Of a DNA stretch of 64,000 nt, positions 22,522 through 32,414 are shown one piece after another; within the stretch, counting starts at the first letter, position 1, and each line of letters starts with the position of its first letter. The stretch is from Euphorbia lathyris (lineage: Eukaryota > Streptophyta > Magnoliopsida > Malpighiales > Euphorbiaceae): the NCBI RefSeq assembly GCF_963576675.1, contig NC_088916.1:13120501-13184500 (forward strand), in the 5' to 3' direction. Position numbers and translations under genes: made by a program. The notes under the pieces are model-generated. The model made no database searches, was not told the DNA's origin, and was given only the letters and a program-made list of their open reading frames with translations.

Positions 22522-23227
22522 TGTTATGGGTCCCGCCCATATTTAAAGTCCATTTATTATTAATTTTGGCTTCTTTGAGAAGCTATATTAATGTGTATTT
22601 ATTGGAATGAGTTGTATTCATTTAATATAAGTGAAGGAAGAAGAAAAGACACACACAAAAGAGATTTTCGGATTTGGCCTTTTTCTCTTTAGGCCAGTTC
22701 ACGTTTTTGTCGATTCCCGGAGATTGAACCGTCGGATCGTCACGATTTTTGGACAGAAGCTTCTAGACATATTGTTCCATGTTCTGACCGTTGTGATCGC
22801 CGTTCGGAGGTCGGGAAGGTCTGTTCGGAGTTGGGGCAGATTGTAGACTGATTTCTTCTCTTTCTTGGTATTTGTCTACTTCTTGAAATCTCTTATTGTT
22901 TCATGATTATTGGTGGGTTATAAACCTTTTGTAAGACTTTGTTGGGTTTGTTTTGCCCTCAATTTTATCATAATAAGAGAAGTAGGGTGGACTCCTCAAA
23001 CGTCCCGTGGTTTTTACTCTTCACACCGAAGAGGTTTTCCACGTATAAATCTTGTGTTGTTGATTGTGGTTTTGGATTTCCATTCTTGTGGTTATAGTTG
23101 CTATTTTTGTTTGGACTTGGGTTGTGCTTTGGTTGATTGTTTGTTAGATTGATCCTTGTGGTGTTGTTATTGGTATTCCGCATATTTGATTGTTGTTATT
23201 GGTAACCCATCTTTTGGGTCCTTCAAT
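22522..23227 (+). repeat. 3' LTR of Copia element 1
   Basis: This copy matches 17633-18336 with about 99% identity. One indel near the start (tcccgccc versus tccgccc) and an extra CA in the acacaca run distinguish them. Confidence 0.9.
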
Positions 23228-23857
23228 CTAATTCTATGGTAGTACATGACGGACGTAGATTGCTGGACGAATGGCAACTGGCGCAAAATCGAAGACCAAT
23301 TTCTGAATCGGCTATAATTTTAGCTTTTTGTGAAAGAACCTGACATCGACTCCCAACAGACACGTTGTGCTGCTGCACGGACGCTAGCCTATTCACGATC
23401 CTGGGTAAAACGGGATGTGCTGCTGCGATTCACGATTCTGAAGGCAACCTTTTTAACTGCACGAACAGCAGCTGTGGATGGCTTGATGGATGTTCGAGAA
23501 AGAGAGGCTTGTGCTCTTATACAGGCGATTCAGTGGGTTAGCAGCCTAGGTTTCACATCAGTGATCTTTAAAACCGAGTCTTTAGTTACTGTTAATGCAA
23601 TTCATGCCTGCATGCCTGATCATTCTGAGTTTGGAGATCTCATTAAGGAGTATTGGGATCTACTGGCTCTCAACAACAGTTTTTCTATCCATTTTATCCG
23701 CAGACAAACAAATAGTTTAGCCCATGCTCTAGCTCGGGAGGTTCCTCAACATGCTTGTCCGTCCTATTTTGATATTATTCCTAGTTTTATTTCGCCCTCT
23801 ATATTGACTTTTTGCCGGTCTACGGACCATTAAAGACATTTTCTTTCAAAAAAAATA
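23228..23857 (+). pseudogene. LINE fragment, RNase H domain (3' part)
   Basis: The LINE interrupted at 17632 continues here. The first block ends in a stop near 23342, and a frame change leads to the open stretch 23330-23833. This includes the RNase H Glu block (REREACALIQAIQ), the Asp block (FKTESLVTV, where Glu replaces the usual Asp) and the C-terminal NSLAHALAREV segment, where His replaces the usual final Asp. The first catalytic block is scrambled by frameshifts. It ends just before an A-rich tail at 23849-23857. The copy is dead. Confidence 0.75.
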
Positions 23858-24128
23858 ATAATTATAAAATTAGAGATTGATATTTTATAAATTCAAAGAA
23901 TATTTTTTTTATCCAACTCGTACAAAAATGGTAATTTTTTTAATTTTTTTAATTTTTCAAATCTAGTCATATATTTGTTATATGTTGCTAATGAGTGATA
24001 AAAAGACGTACATGTGAAGTCTAAATGACAAAATTCGTGATGAGGAATACATTTTGATTAAAATTTTTTCAAATTGACCCAATTTGTTAACATTAAATGT
24101 AAGGTGCTTACAAGATTTACTTTATGTT
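23858..24128. repeat. Partial MITE, family B, inverted
   Basis: Words such as gagtgataaaaagacgtacatgtgaag are inverted versions of the family B interior at 28790-29000 and 51180-51400. Neither terminus is recognisable. Confidence 0.5.
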
Positions 24129-24390
24129 AATAACTAGTATGAACATGCTCAAATCCTCTCCAGTAGTTACAGGAAATCAAGAAAAAAAACTCGTCAATCA
24201 TTTTCTTCTTCCTTTCTCTGTTAATCTTTCTATTTTATTGATCTACTTTGAGGAGAACAAATGATCTTCATTCTTCCTCCTCACACCAGATTAGGTTTCT
24301 ATATTTCTTTTTATTGCTTTTTTAGTCTGTGTTCATATATTTCATCGAAATTCTTTATCCGTCTGATTGTATCTGATCTCTATTATTTTG

Positions 24391-24916
24391 GGGTAAATTA
24401 TACCCATGGCCACTGAACTTTATCCATTTTCACATTATGGCTACTGGACTTCATTTCTTCCCGGTATGGCCACTGAACTTTACACTTTTTAACACCGGTG
24501 GCCACTCAACGCCTCAAAACAACCGTTGACGGCTAAAAATAAAAAAATCCAAAGCGTTAATAATATTTTAAGAAACTTTAATTCTTGAAAATTTTCGTTT
24601 TGAGGTCATTTAGGTGTTGTTTGGTTAGGAGAGAGAAAATGAATTTTTAGAGAGAGAAAACTCCAAAAAATATGATTTTCGAAAATAAAAAATGTGGTTT
24701 CATGGCAAATGTCGTTCTGAACAACTTTAATTCTTGAATATTTTCATTTTGAGGTCGTTAACAATCGTTAATGATCATTTTGAGAAGTTAGTTAAAATTG
24801 AGTGGCCACCGGTGTTAAAAAGTGTAAAGTTCAGTGGCCATACCGGGAAGAAATGAAGTTCAGTGGCCATAATGTGAAAATGGGTAAAGTTCAGTGGCCA
24901 TGGTTGTAATTTACCC
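24391..24916. mobile_element. MULE-like MITE, family A, 526 bp
   Basis: The arms are long inverted copies, from gggtaaattatacccatggcc to its complement near the right end. A 10-bp duplication tattattttg flanks it (24381-24390, 24917-24926). Copy B of the host retroposon shows the empty site as ctattattctgtcg near 55930. Confidence 0.85.
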
Positions 24917-25366
24917 TATTATTTTGTCGTTTACATTTTTTCGAATTTAGCAAGAGAGGAAATGATTTTTCTTGTCCATAGATCAATAAATTTACGTGGT
25001 TGCAAAAAAAAAAAAGATTCAGATCCAAATGTTTTGGAATGGCCAAAAGGATGAAGTTTGGATTGCAAATGTCTTTCTATAGATTTGAATTTACGAGAAA
25101 TATATTATTATTTTGTGTTTTTTATGCCTTTTATGAGTTCTTTTTGCTCTTTTTAGGATCTGTTTGGTTCAGCTGTTAACTAATAGATGTTGCGGTTATT
25201 GTTAGCTGTTTGCGATTGCAGTAAGCTATTAGTTGTTGCAGTTAGCTGTTTGTTATTAGCTGTTTAATTACTAGTGTTTGGTAAAATTATATTGAAATGT
25301 TGTTGTTCGGATTTAAAATGTCTAAAATAAACATGTTTTAAATTAATCAACGATGAAATTATAAAA

Positions 25367-27830
25367 GGAAAAATATAAAAGGATGCTCGTAACGTTTACA
25401 ACTAGGAATAATTTTACTCTTAATGTCTAAAATGGTGCGATTTTACCCATAATGCTGGCAGCTAAGAGCAATTTTACTCCTTTTTTTTTGGTAGGAAAGG
25501 AAAGGAAAACAAACAAACAAAAAAACCCTAACCCGGGATCAGTCTAGGAAGGCTGACCCCAACCCTATCCTCAAGAAGAGTAGACAAAAGAAAAGAAGGA
25601 GGAATAGAAAGGGTAGAAACACCTAACATCCCCCCATGCCCAGCAGCTGCCAAGCGATCCGCCACGCGGTTTTGCTCCCTGTAAATATGGGAGAAACTAA
25701 GATCCTCAAAGGCAGGACGAAGCCTCAAAATAGCTTTGATAAGATTATGGCTACTAAGGCAAAAATCCTAGCGATCAGAAATCCTGTTGATAGCCACCAA
25801 ATTATCAGATTCCACCGAAAGCCTCTTAATACCCATGCGAATGGCCAGTTTAATGCCTGACAGAATACCCCAGAGCTCCGCAGAAAAGGACGAGCCCATC
25901 CCCAAGTTGTGGGTAAACCCAGCCAGCCAAGCGCCACCAGCATCCCGAAGAACTCCTCCGGCAGCAATTCTGCCATCGCTAAGGCAGGAGCCATCCGAAT
26001 TCATCTTCACAACCCCTTCTCTAGGCTTACTCCAACCAACTAAATGGACCACTTTATCCGGGGAAGGTCTAACAAGGGGCTCCCCTTCAAAGCTTTTTAA
26101 AATAACAGAGAGCTTTTTCGAGAAGTAATCAAGTAAGTCAGGGATAAGGATAGTTTTCTCAGCAAATAACTCTTCATTCCTCCATTTCCAAATTTGGTGA
26201 CAGATAATAGCGAAGAAAATGTCACCATGATCCATATCGGCTAATAACTTCCCACTTGCTCCCTCCGAGAACCAGTCAACCTCAGAATGAGTCATAAAGG
26301 AAGGGAGAAGATGGCTAGGAAGAACCTTACTCCATACCACTCTACTCTTGGGGCAGTCCCTAAGAGCATGGCACAAGGTCTCAACATGGCCAGTGCACCT
26401 ACTGCAGGCGCCCGACTCCGTCAAGTGCCTTCTGTGTCTATCCGCGTTAGTGAGCAACCTGTTCTTGACTCCCAGCCACAGGAAACTCCTAATACGGTAA
26501 GGGATTTTAAGGGCCCAGATAGACTTCTAGATATCTAAGGGATGCTCGTCCCTGTTAGGGAGAAAGGCTTCATAAGCCGATTTACAAGAATAAGTGCCAT
26601 TGTTGGTCAGGGCCCAGTAGTGCTTGTCCTTATCTTCCTCTTGATTACTAACTTTGATTCCTCTTATTTTCAGGAGAGTATCCAGGTTAAAGAAGGTATC
26701 AAACTTTGACCAGATCCAGTCACCTTCAGAGTTCACCACATCGGCAATTTTTCAGCAACGGGTGTAATCAAGAGGGGGGGAATTACACACTTCTATAAGC
26801 GGTTTTTCACCAATCCATGTATCATACCAGAAACTGATGGACTGACCATTTCCCACCTCCAGGCCAACTCCTGTACAGAACTCCGCAAACACAGCGTTGA
26901 GCCCTTTCCAGAGGAAGGAACAATTGACAACTCTCTCCTTAGGGCCACCAAAAACTTTATCTTTCCGATACTTACCACAGAGAAGACGAACCCAAAGAGA
27001 GGAAGGGCATTGCCACATCCTCCAGAGAAGCTTCATCAAGAGGACCTTGTTGTTATCTCTTGCTTGTCTGATGCCAAGGCCCCCCTTGCTCTTTGGTTGG
27101 CAGACCTCCTTCCAAGGAACCAGGTGAACCTTCCTCCCACTCCTAGAATCTCCCCAAAGGAATCGCCGGTTGATTTTATCAAGATCTTTGAGAACCGGTT
27201 CAGGGAGCCTACAGGCTTGCATAATATGGTTTGGAGCCGCACAATTGACAGACTGGATTAAGGTAAGTCGACCGGCAAGCGAAAGGGAATTGGCTTGGAA
27301 AACTAGTACACAAACCGTTCAGCGAAAGGGAATTTTACTCCTAATATTGGCAAGTTTGGTCAATTTCATATATTATTAGAAAATATAGATATTTTATTTC
27401 TTAATCTACACTAATTGCACATACCAGTAGTTCTAAAAAAAGATTTCATATTTTTTTATGATTTAATAATAAAATTAAAAATTAATATTTATAAGTTCGA
27501 TAAAATATTTGGATTTTTTTTTTCAACTAGTACAAAAGACAATATATTTTTTTATTTTCTTAAAAAAATCACGTCTAATAATATGTTTGTGATCTGTTAC
27601 TAAAGATGATAAAATAGTGCAAATGAGAAGTGTAGATGATAATATTCATGACAAAAAAGACAGTTTGATAAATTATTTCTCAAATTGACCAAACTTGTCA
27701 ATGTTATGGATAAAATTACTTTTGGCTGTCAAAATTAGGGATATAATTGCACCATTTTAGATATTGAAGGTAAAATTGCTCCTAGCTATAAATATTGGGG
27801 GTATTTTTACACTTTATTCTATTATAAAAT
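25367..27830. mobile_element. MULE-like MITE, family B, split by a LINE
   Basis: An exact 9-bp duplication attataaaa lies at 25358-25366 and 27831-27839. Without the LINE the MITE is about 603 bp, similar to 28681-29232 and 51052-51644. The ends read ggaaaaatataaaagg on the left and gggggtatttttacac on the right. Confidence 0.8.
25482..27330 (-). pseudogene. 5'-truncated L1-type LINE with RT tail, zf-RVT and RNase H
   Basis: A 12-bp duplication aattttactcct (25470-25481 and 27331-27342) flanks 1849 bp that end in a T run, the minus-strand poly(A). One reading frame runs from about 27290 to TAG 25530-25528. It has the RT thumb region (LSLAGRLTLIQ, RRFLWGD), a zinc-binding domain (CSRCTGHVETLCHALRDC) and RNase H with NSDGS, SAELWG, ESDN and NRVAD. 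In-frame stops at 26752 (TGA), 26527 and 25768 (TAG) disable it; there is no frameshift after the RT segment. The 5' end has a short duplication (cctttcgct twice within 60 bp). A relative lies at 62921-63815. Confidence 0.9.
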
Positions 27831-28298
27831 AAAAAATGTGTAACACAAATTAATAAAAATGATCTATATAAAAAATAAAAATTTTATTGAACGCAACAAA
27901 ACTTTGTTCTTCCGGTAATTATGTAATATAAATATAAATAATGTTAAAGAATAAATATATTTTGTGGAAATAAGAAGGATAAATTCTGTCAATAGCAACT
28001 AACTACAAACAACTGTTTATGAAAAGCTCCAAATAGGAGCTTTTCATGAAACGCTCCAAAATGATGCAGTTTTCAGAGAAAATGTTAAACGCTGCGGTTA
28101 TATAAACCTAACCAAACACTATATTTTCCGCGGTTTGGAGTGAAACGTTAAACGCTCCTCCGAAAAGCTAAAACAAACACCCTCATAGTCATTTTCATCC
28201 ATGCGTGGATATTGTATTTGCTTTATTCAGTAATCATATGAAGCTTTATTCCTTACATTTTGCTTGCTGTACTCTTCTTTTTTCATCTAATGAAATTA

Positions 28299-28473
28299 CA
28301 GTAAAACCTCTATATAGGAATATTCTATATATGAATAACCTCTATTTTGTTATAAAAAAACTCAGTCCCAACTTGGTAATAACATATGTTAGCAAATTCT
28401 ATTTAGTAATAACCTTCCAATTGTTATACAAATAACACAGTCTCAAGTGTATTCTTATATATAGGTTTTACTG
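28299..28473. mobile_element. Emigrant-like MITE (pogo/Tc1-mariner), 175 bp
   Basis: Termini cagtaaaacctctatata and tatataggttttactg are near-perfect inverted repeats flanked by TA on both sides (28297-28298, 28474-28475). This terminus and TA target are those known for Emigrant MITEs, which are mobilised by Lemi1-type pogo elements. It interrupts the tail of the retroposon. Confidence 0.88.
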
Positions 28474-28680
28474 TATAAGTATTTTTAAAAAAAAATTAAA
28501 AATTAAAAAATAAATAACTAGTATGAACATAAAGCAAACTGCCTCTCTTTCTATTTATATCCTATTAATGACACATCTCTTTTTATTTATAGCCTATTAA
28601 TTGTGTCATTAATGTGATAAAAAGAATTACGTCACTATATTTCCTTTTTTAAAAGTAGACATTATAAATAAGGTTAATGT

Positions 28681-29232
28681 AAAAAAATAAATATCTCTAA
28701 TTTTGGGTCAGGAGCAATTTTACCCATAGCGTTAACGTTGGATGCCAAAAATAATTTTACCTCTAACATTGATAAATCAGGTCAATTTGAAAAATAACTA
28801 TATAAATTGTTTTCTCGATCATAAATCTTGTCATCTACACTTCACATGTACGTCATTTTATCAGTATCAAATCACAAACATATGTTGGGATGTGTAAAAA
28901 AATAAAAAAGAATATTGTCTTTTTGTATGAATTAGATAAAAAAAACTTAAAAAAATTCACCGAATTTATAAATATTAATCTCTAATTCTATTATTAAATT
29001 ATAAAAATATGAAATCTTTTTTTTTAGAACAAATTGTTATGCAATTGATCCAGAATAAGGAACAAAAATATGTGTTTTATAATAGTGTCTGAAAATTGAC
29101 ATAATTTGTCAATGTTAAAGGTAAAATTGCTTTTGGCTTCTAATGTTAGAGGTAAAATTGCACCATTTTAAAAGTTATGAGTAAAAATTGTTCCTAACCC
29201 AAAATGTTAGGAGTATTTTTACATATTAACCC
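28681..29232. mobile_element. MULE-like MITE, family B, 552 bp
   Basis: An exact 9-bp duplication ttataaata lies at 28672-28680 and 29233-29241. The ends (aggttaatgtaaaaa and the complement of tttttacatattaaccc) are inverted, and the caggagcaattttaccc block recurs inverted near the right end. There is no ORF. Confidence 0.82.
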
Positions 29233-29241
29233 TTATAAATA

Positions 29242-29845
29242 TAATTCTCTTTGTCAAACTAGTTTGATAAGCAATTTAATCACTCAAAATTAAGATGTTA
29301 ATCACTTAATTAATTTAAGTGTCATTCGTCAACCATTTAAATTAGTTAATTAAGTTAAAAATCACTTATTTTGATAAATCAAAATATTTAACTTAACATT
29401 TTAAGTTAAACATTATCATTAATATTTTTTATAAAAGTTACATCATTCAATAATTTCACCACTTATAATATTCAGCACTTAAAATTCAGTACGTATTCTT
29501 TCAGCACTTAATTTCACCACTTAATTTTATCAAACAACACCTAAAAGTAAAAATAAAAATAGGATTTACTTCATATTCAAAAGAACGATACGCGTAGCAA
29601 CTTTGGCAAAAATAATGAAGCAACCAGCACCCCTACAGTCTCTCGTATTTTAAGTGTAAGGTGCTTACAAGGACCTTATAGAAGCAACACTTGCCGATTT
29701 TATCTGAAAATAACATGTGTAGCTTCTTATACAAGAGTATCGTAAACACATAATATTTACGATTAAACTTATGAATTTGTTTAAACTTTTTTATTATTCA
29801 ATTAAATTTGTTTAAAATGCATATTGACATCTAAATTTGCTTATA
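29242..29845. other. Intergenic, decayed foldback sequence
   Basis: Repeated cacttaatt/aattaagtg words suggest an old MITE around 29260-29540, but I could not set its ends. There is no gene. Confidence 0.4.
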
Positions 29846-30261
29846 AGAGCATCTTCAATAAAAGTTATTATAAAATTATTGTCCAAAATTAAAACATTAT
29901 ATTAAAATATAATATTTTATTTTTTAACTCGTACATATTACTTTTGGCAATTTTTGTTAAAAAACACTCCAACTGTAAGCAATTTTAGAAGTTGCCACCA
30001 TAATCCCACAAAAAATTACTTTATATATAAATTATTTTCATCATAAATATTATCATACAAATGGACCAATAATAGACAACTAAATCATTTTTTATAATAA
30101 AAAATTAATAAGCACCATTTTTAAAAGGTTGTCAAAAAGTGGCAACCTTGTTTGGCACTGATCATCACTCTAATACATGTCATATGTCATTTTCAAAAGT
30201 TGCCAAAATCATTGTCACATCACAAAGCACTCTTTCAAGCGCCCTCTATTTCAGATGTTCT
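29846..30261. mobile_element. MITE-like element with 'agagcatcttcaata' terminus
   Basis: The left end agagcatcttcaataaa pairs with the complement of the right end, agaacatctgaaatag. The interior repeats ttttggcaa/ttgccaa words in inverted order. I found no convincing target duplication. Confidence 0.5.
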
Positions 30262-30392
30262 AATGACTTATTCGCTTCCTAAATTTGTTTAAAATGATGT
30301 ACACTTCAGTTTGTCCAAATAATAACACGACGAACTTATGAGGCTAATCATATTACTTTAAGCAAGTTTAAATAGTTAAAGCAGACATTCTG

Positions 30393-30704
30393 TGTTAACA
30401 ATGTAAATTCAGCCACAATCAGGACCCTACATGTCACCAGCTCACACTATAATCCTAACAGTCAGCAAGCTTCAGTGAAGGACCATGGGTGATTTCATCC
30501 AACGATCATCATTCCTTATTCTGTTGTAAATACCAAAAGTTTGTTAGTCCTTTTGTTTTTTAGTACACCTGTAAGTTTTATCCTTTTCATGCTAAAAGCA
30601 TATTCCTTTTGTATCTGTATTTATTCAGTGCTCCATTGAGCCATTAATGGTAAGAAAAGCAATTTTGCACAAGGCTTTCTCTTCCTTAATTTTCCATCTT
30701 ATGA
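30393..30704 (+). repeat. First LTR of Copia element 2
   Basis: It starts tgttaacaatgtaaattcag and is followed at 30705-30716 by TGGTATCAGAGC, the initiator Met tRNA primer site. The exact 3' edge (30696 or 30704) cannot be fixed, because both LTR copies are followed by the same internal sequence. Confidence 0.85.
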
Positions 30705-31534
30705 TGGTATCAGAGCTTTCTCTCTAAAATCCAAAATCTGGATTTATTCTTTTCACTTCCATCTTTTCCTCCTTTTTACGGTCACCATGGCTGCTATTGT
30801 AAATCGTCCTCTGAGACAAGAAGATACCCCTTCCAGCCCGTATTTCTTACCGGTGAATGAGAATCCATCGTTGATTTTAGTCACCACGCTTCTCACCGGA
30901 TCTAATTACCATTCATGGGCCAGAACCATGAAGATGGCGCTCATGTCCAAAAACAAATACAAATTTGTCGATGGATCCCTAACACCAGCTGAGGAAGGAG
31001 ATCCTCTCTTTTCATCTTGGAATCGTTGTAACAACTTGGTTTTATCATGGATTCAACACGTTGTATATCCAACAATCGGTAAAAGCATCATTTGGCTTGA
31101 TGGTGCTAAGGCTGTGTGGGATGACCTCAAGGACCGTTTTTCACAGTGTGATAACATCCACATCTCAGAACTTCAGAAAGAAATTCAAACTCTCAAACAA
31201 TGTACTCTTTCAATTTCAGATTATTATACCCAAATGAAGATTCTCTGGGATGAGCTTTTAAACTTCCGCCCATTACCCACCTGCACTTGTGACCCAGTTT
31301 GCACTTGTGGTGCCATTAAAATTTTCCGCACTTACCTTGATTCTGACCAAGTAATAACCTTTCTAAGAGGCTTAAATAGTGGATTTGCAAATGTTAGCTC
31401 ACAAATCCTGCTCATGGATCCCCTTCCCTCACTCAGTAAGGTTTTCAACCTCACCTCTCAACATGAAAGACAAGCAAACTCAGTTGCCCTTCTCACTCAA
31501 AATTCCCCAGAACCAACAGCCTTTGCAGCCTTTC

Positions 31535-32414
31535 TGTAACACCCTGGTTCAATACCATGTAGATATTGTCCGCTCTGGCCCAATTCCAACACATTGGGCC
31601 TCACGGTTTTAAAACGCGTCTGCATGTATTGGATTCACATCTTACTAATAAGCCCCAATCACTCTCTCCATTTCCGATGTGGGATTCAGTTCATTCCTGC
31701 CCCCATCGCCATCCCTTAGGGCCGCTCCTTGCTCAGGCCTTCTACCCCGGCGCCACCCACTCCGGACCGGGTCGTTACAGGCCCACCAACTTCCGCCTGG
31801 TTCGTCCCCGAACCACACATCGTATGTGGAGAGTCGGCTCTGATACCAATTGTAACACCCTGGTTCAATACCATGTAGATATTGTCCGCTCTGGCCCAAT
31901 TCCAACACATTGGGCCTCACGGCTTTAAAACGTGTCTGCATGTATTGGATTCACATCTTACTAATAAGCCCCAATCACTCTCTCTCCATTTCCGATGTGG
32001 GATTCAGTTCATTCCTGCCCCCATCGCCATCCCTTAGGGCCGCTCCTTGCTCAGGCCTTCTACCCCAGCGCCACCCACTCCGGACCGGGTCGTTACAGGC
32101 CCACCAGCTTCCGCCTGGTTCGTCCCTGAACCACACATCGTACGTGGAGAGTCGGCTCTGATACCAATTGTAACACCCTGGTTCAATACCATGTAGATAT
32201 TGTCCGCTCTGGCCCAATTCCAACACATTGGGCCTCACGGCTTTAAACGCGTCTGCATGTATTGGATTCACATCTTACTAATAAGCCCCAATCACTCTCT
32301 CTCCATTTCCGATGTGGGATTCAGTTCATTCCTGCCCCCATCACCATCTTTTAGGGCCGCTCCTTGCTCAGGCCTTCTACCCCGGCGCCACCCACTCCGG
32401 ACCGGGTCGTTACA
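31535..32414 (-). mobile_element. TRIM retrotransposon array: three LTRs, two internal domains
   Basis: The + strand shows LTR copies at 31535-31779, 31851-32097 and 32169-32414 (about 246 bp each, tgtaacaccc...gtcgttaca) separated by two 71-bp internal domains. On the minus strand each inner edge reads TGTTACA-AT-TGGTATCAGAGC, so LTR end and initiator Met tRNA primer site are in place and the element is antisense to the Copia. It has no coding capacity; long ORFs on either strand are shadows. The LTR core holds gttttaaaacgcgtct and ccgatgtggga, words common to a widespread plant TRIM group. No target duplication is visible (ctttc before, gaaac after). Confidence 0.88.

Larger units (their letters stand above)
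17633..23227 (+). mobile_element. Ty1/Copia retrotransposon, Tork/Tnt1-like, nearly intact
   Basis: The order is 5' LTR, tRNA-iMet primer site, one gag-pol frame, polypurine tract, 3' LTR. The 5-bp word ctaat lies at 17629-17633 and 23228-23232, so the first T of the LTR is shared with the target. Removing the element and one ctaat joins the LINE frame on both sides. The LTRs differ at about 7 positions plus 3 small indels over 703 bp (about 99% identical), so insertion was recent. The Tork-type assignment rests on gag and RT wording and is tentative. Confidence 0.92.
25156..28184. mobile_element. Tourist-like element carrying nested insertions
   Basis: The left end ggatctgtttggttcagc and the complement of the right end (gagggtgtttgttttagc) form a typical PIF/Harbinger-like inverted terminus. 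TTA precedes it and ATA follows. Copy B of the host shows the site empty (gctctttgtagtc). The element's own sequence is about 560 bp; the rest is the family B MITE at 25367-27830 with its LINE. Confidence 0.65.
24147..28512 (+). mobile_element. Poly(A)-type retroposon, copy A, opened by nested insertions
   Basis: A perfect 18-bp duplication, aataactagtatgaacat, flanks this block (24129-24146 and 28513-28530), and an A-rich tail ends it. Three segments, 24147-24390, 24917-25155 and 28185-28512, align in order with the uninterrupted copy B at 55687-56307. Removing the three insertions at 24391, 25156 and 28299 with their duplications leaves about 621 bp, the length of copy B. Long duplication plus tail indicates LINE-mediated retroposition. 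It encodes no recognised protein and I saw no tRNA-like head. It may be a SINE-like element or an internally deleted LINE. Confidence 0.8.

Noticed and set aside
31535..32414. Possible CRISPR-like or satellite array
   Set aside because: Three about 246-bp units with 71-bp spacers that carry primer sites are LTRs and internal domains, not a CRISPR or satellite.
31535..32414. Cassandra-type TRIM carrying a 5S rRNA sequence
   Set aside because: I looked for the 5S promoter wording in the LTR and did not find it.
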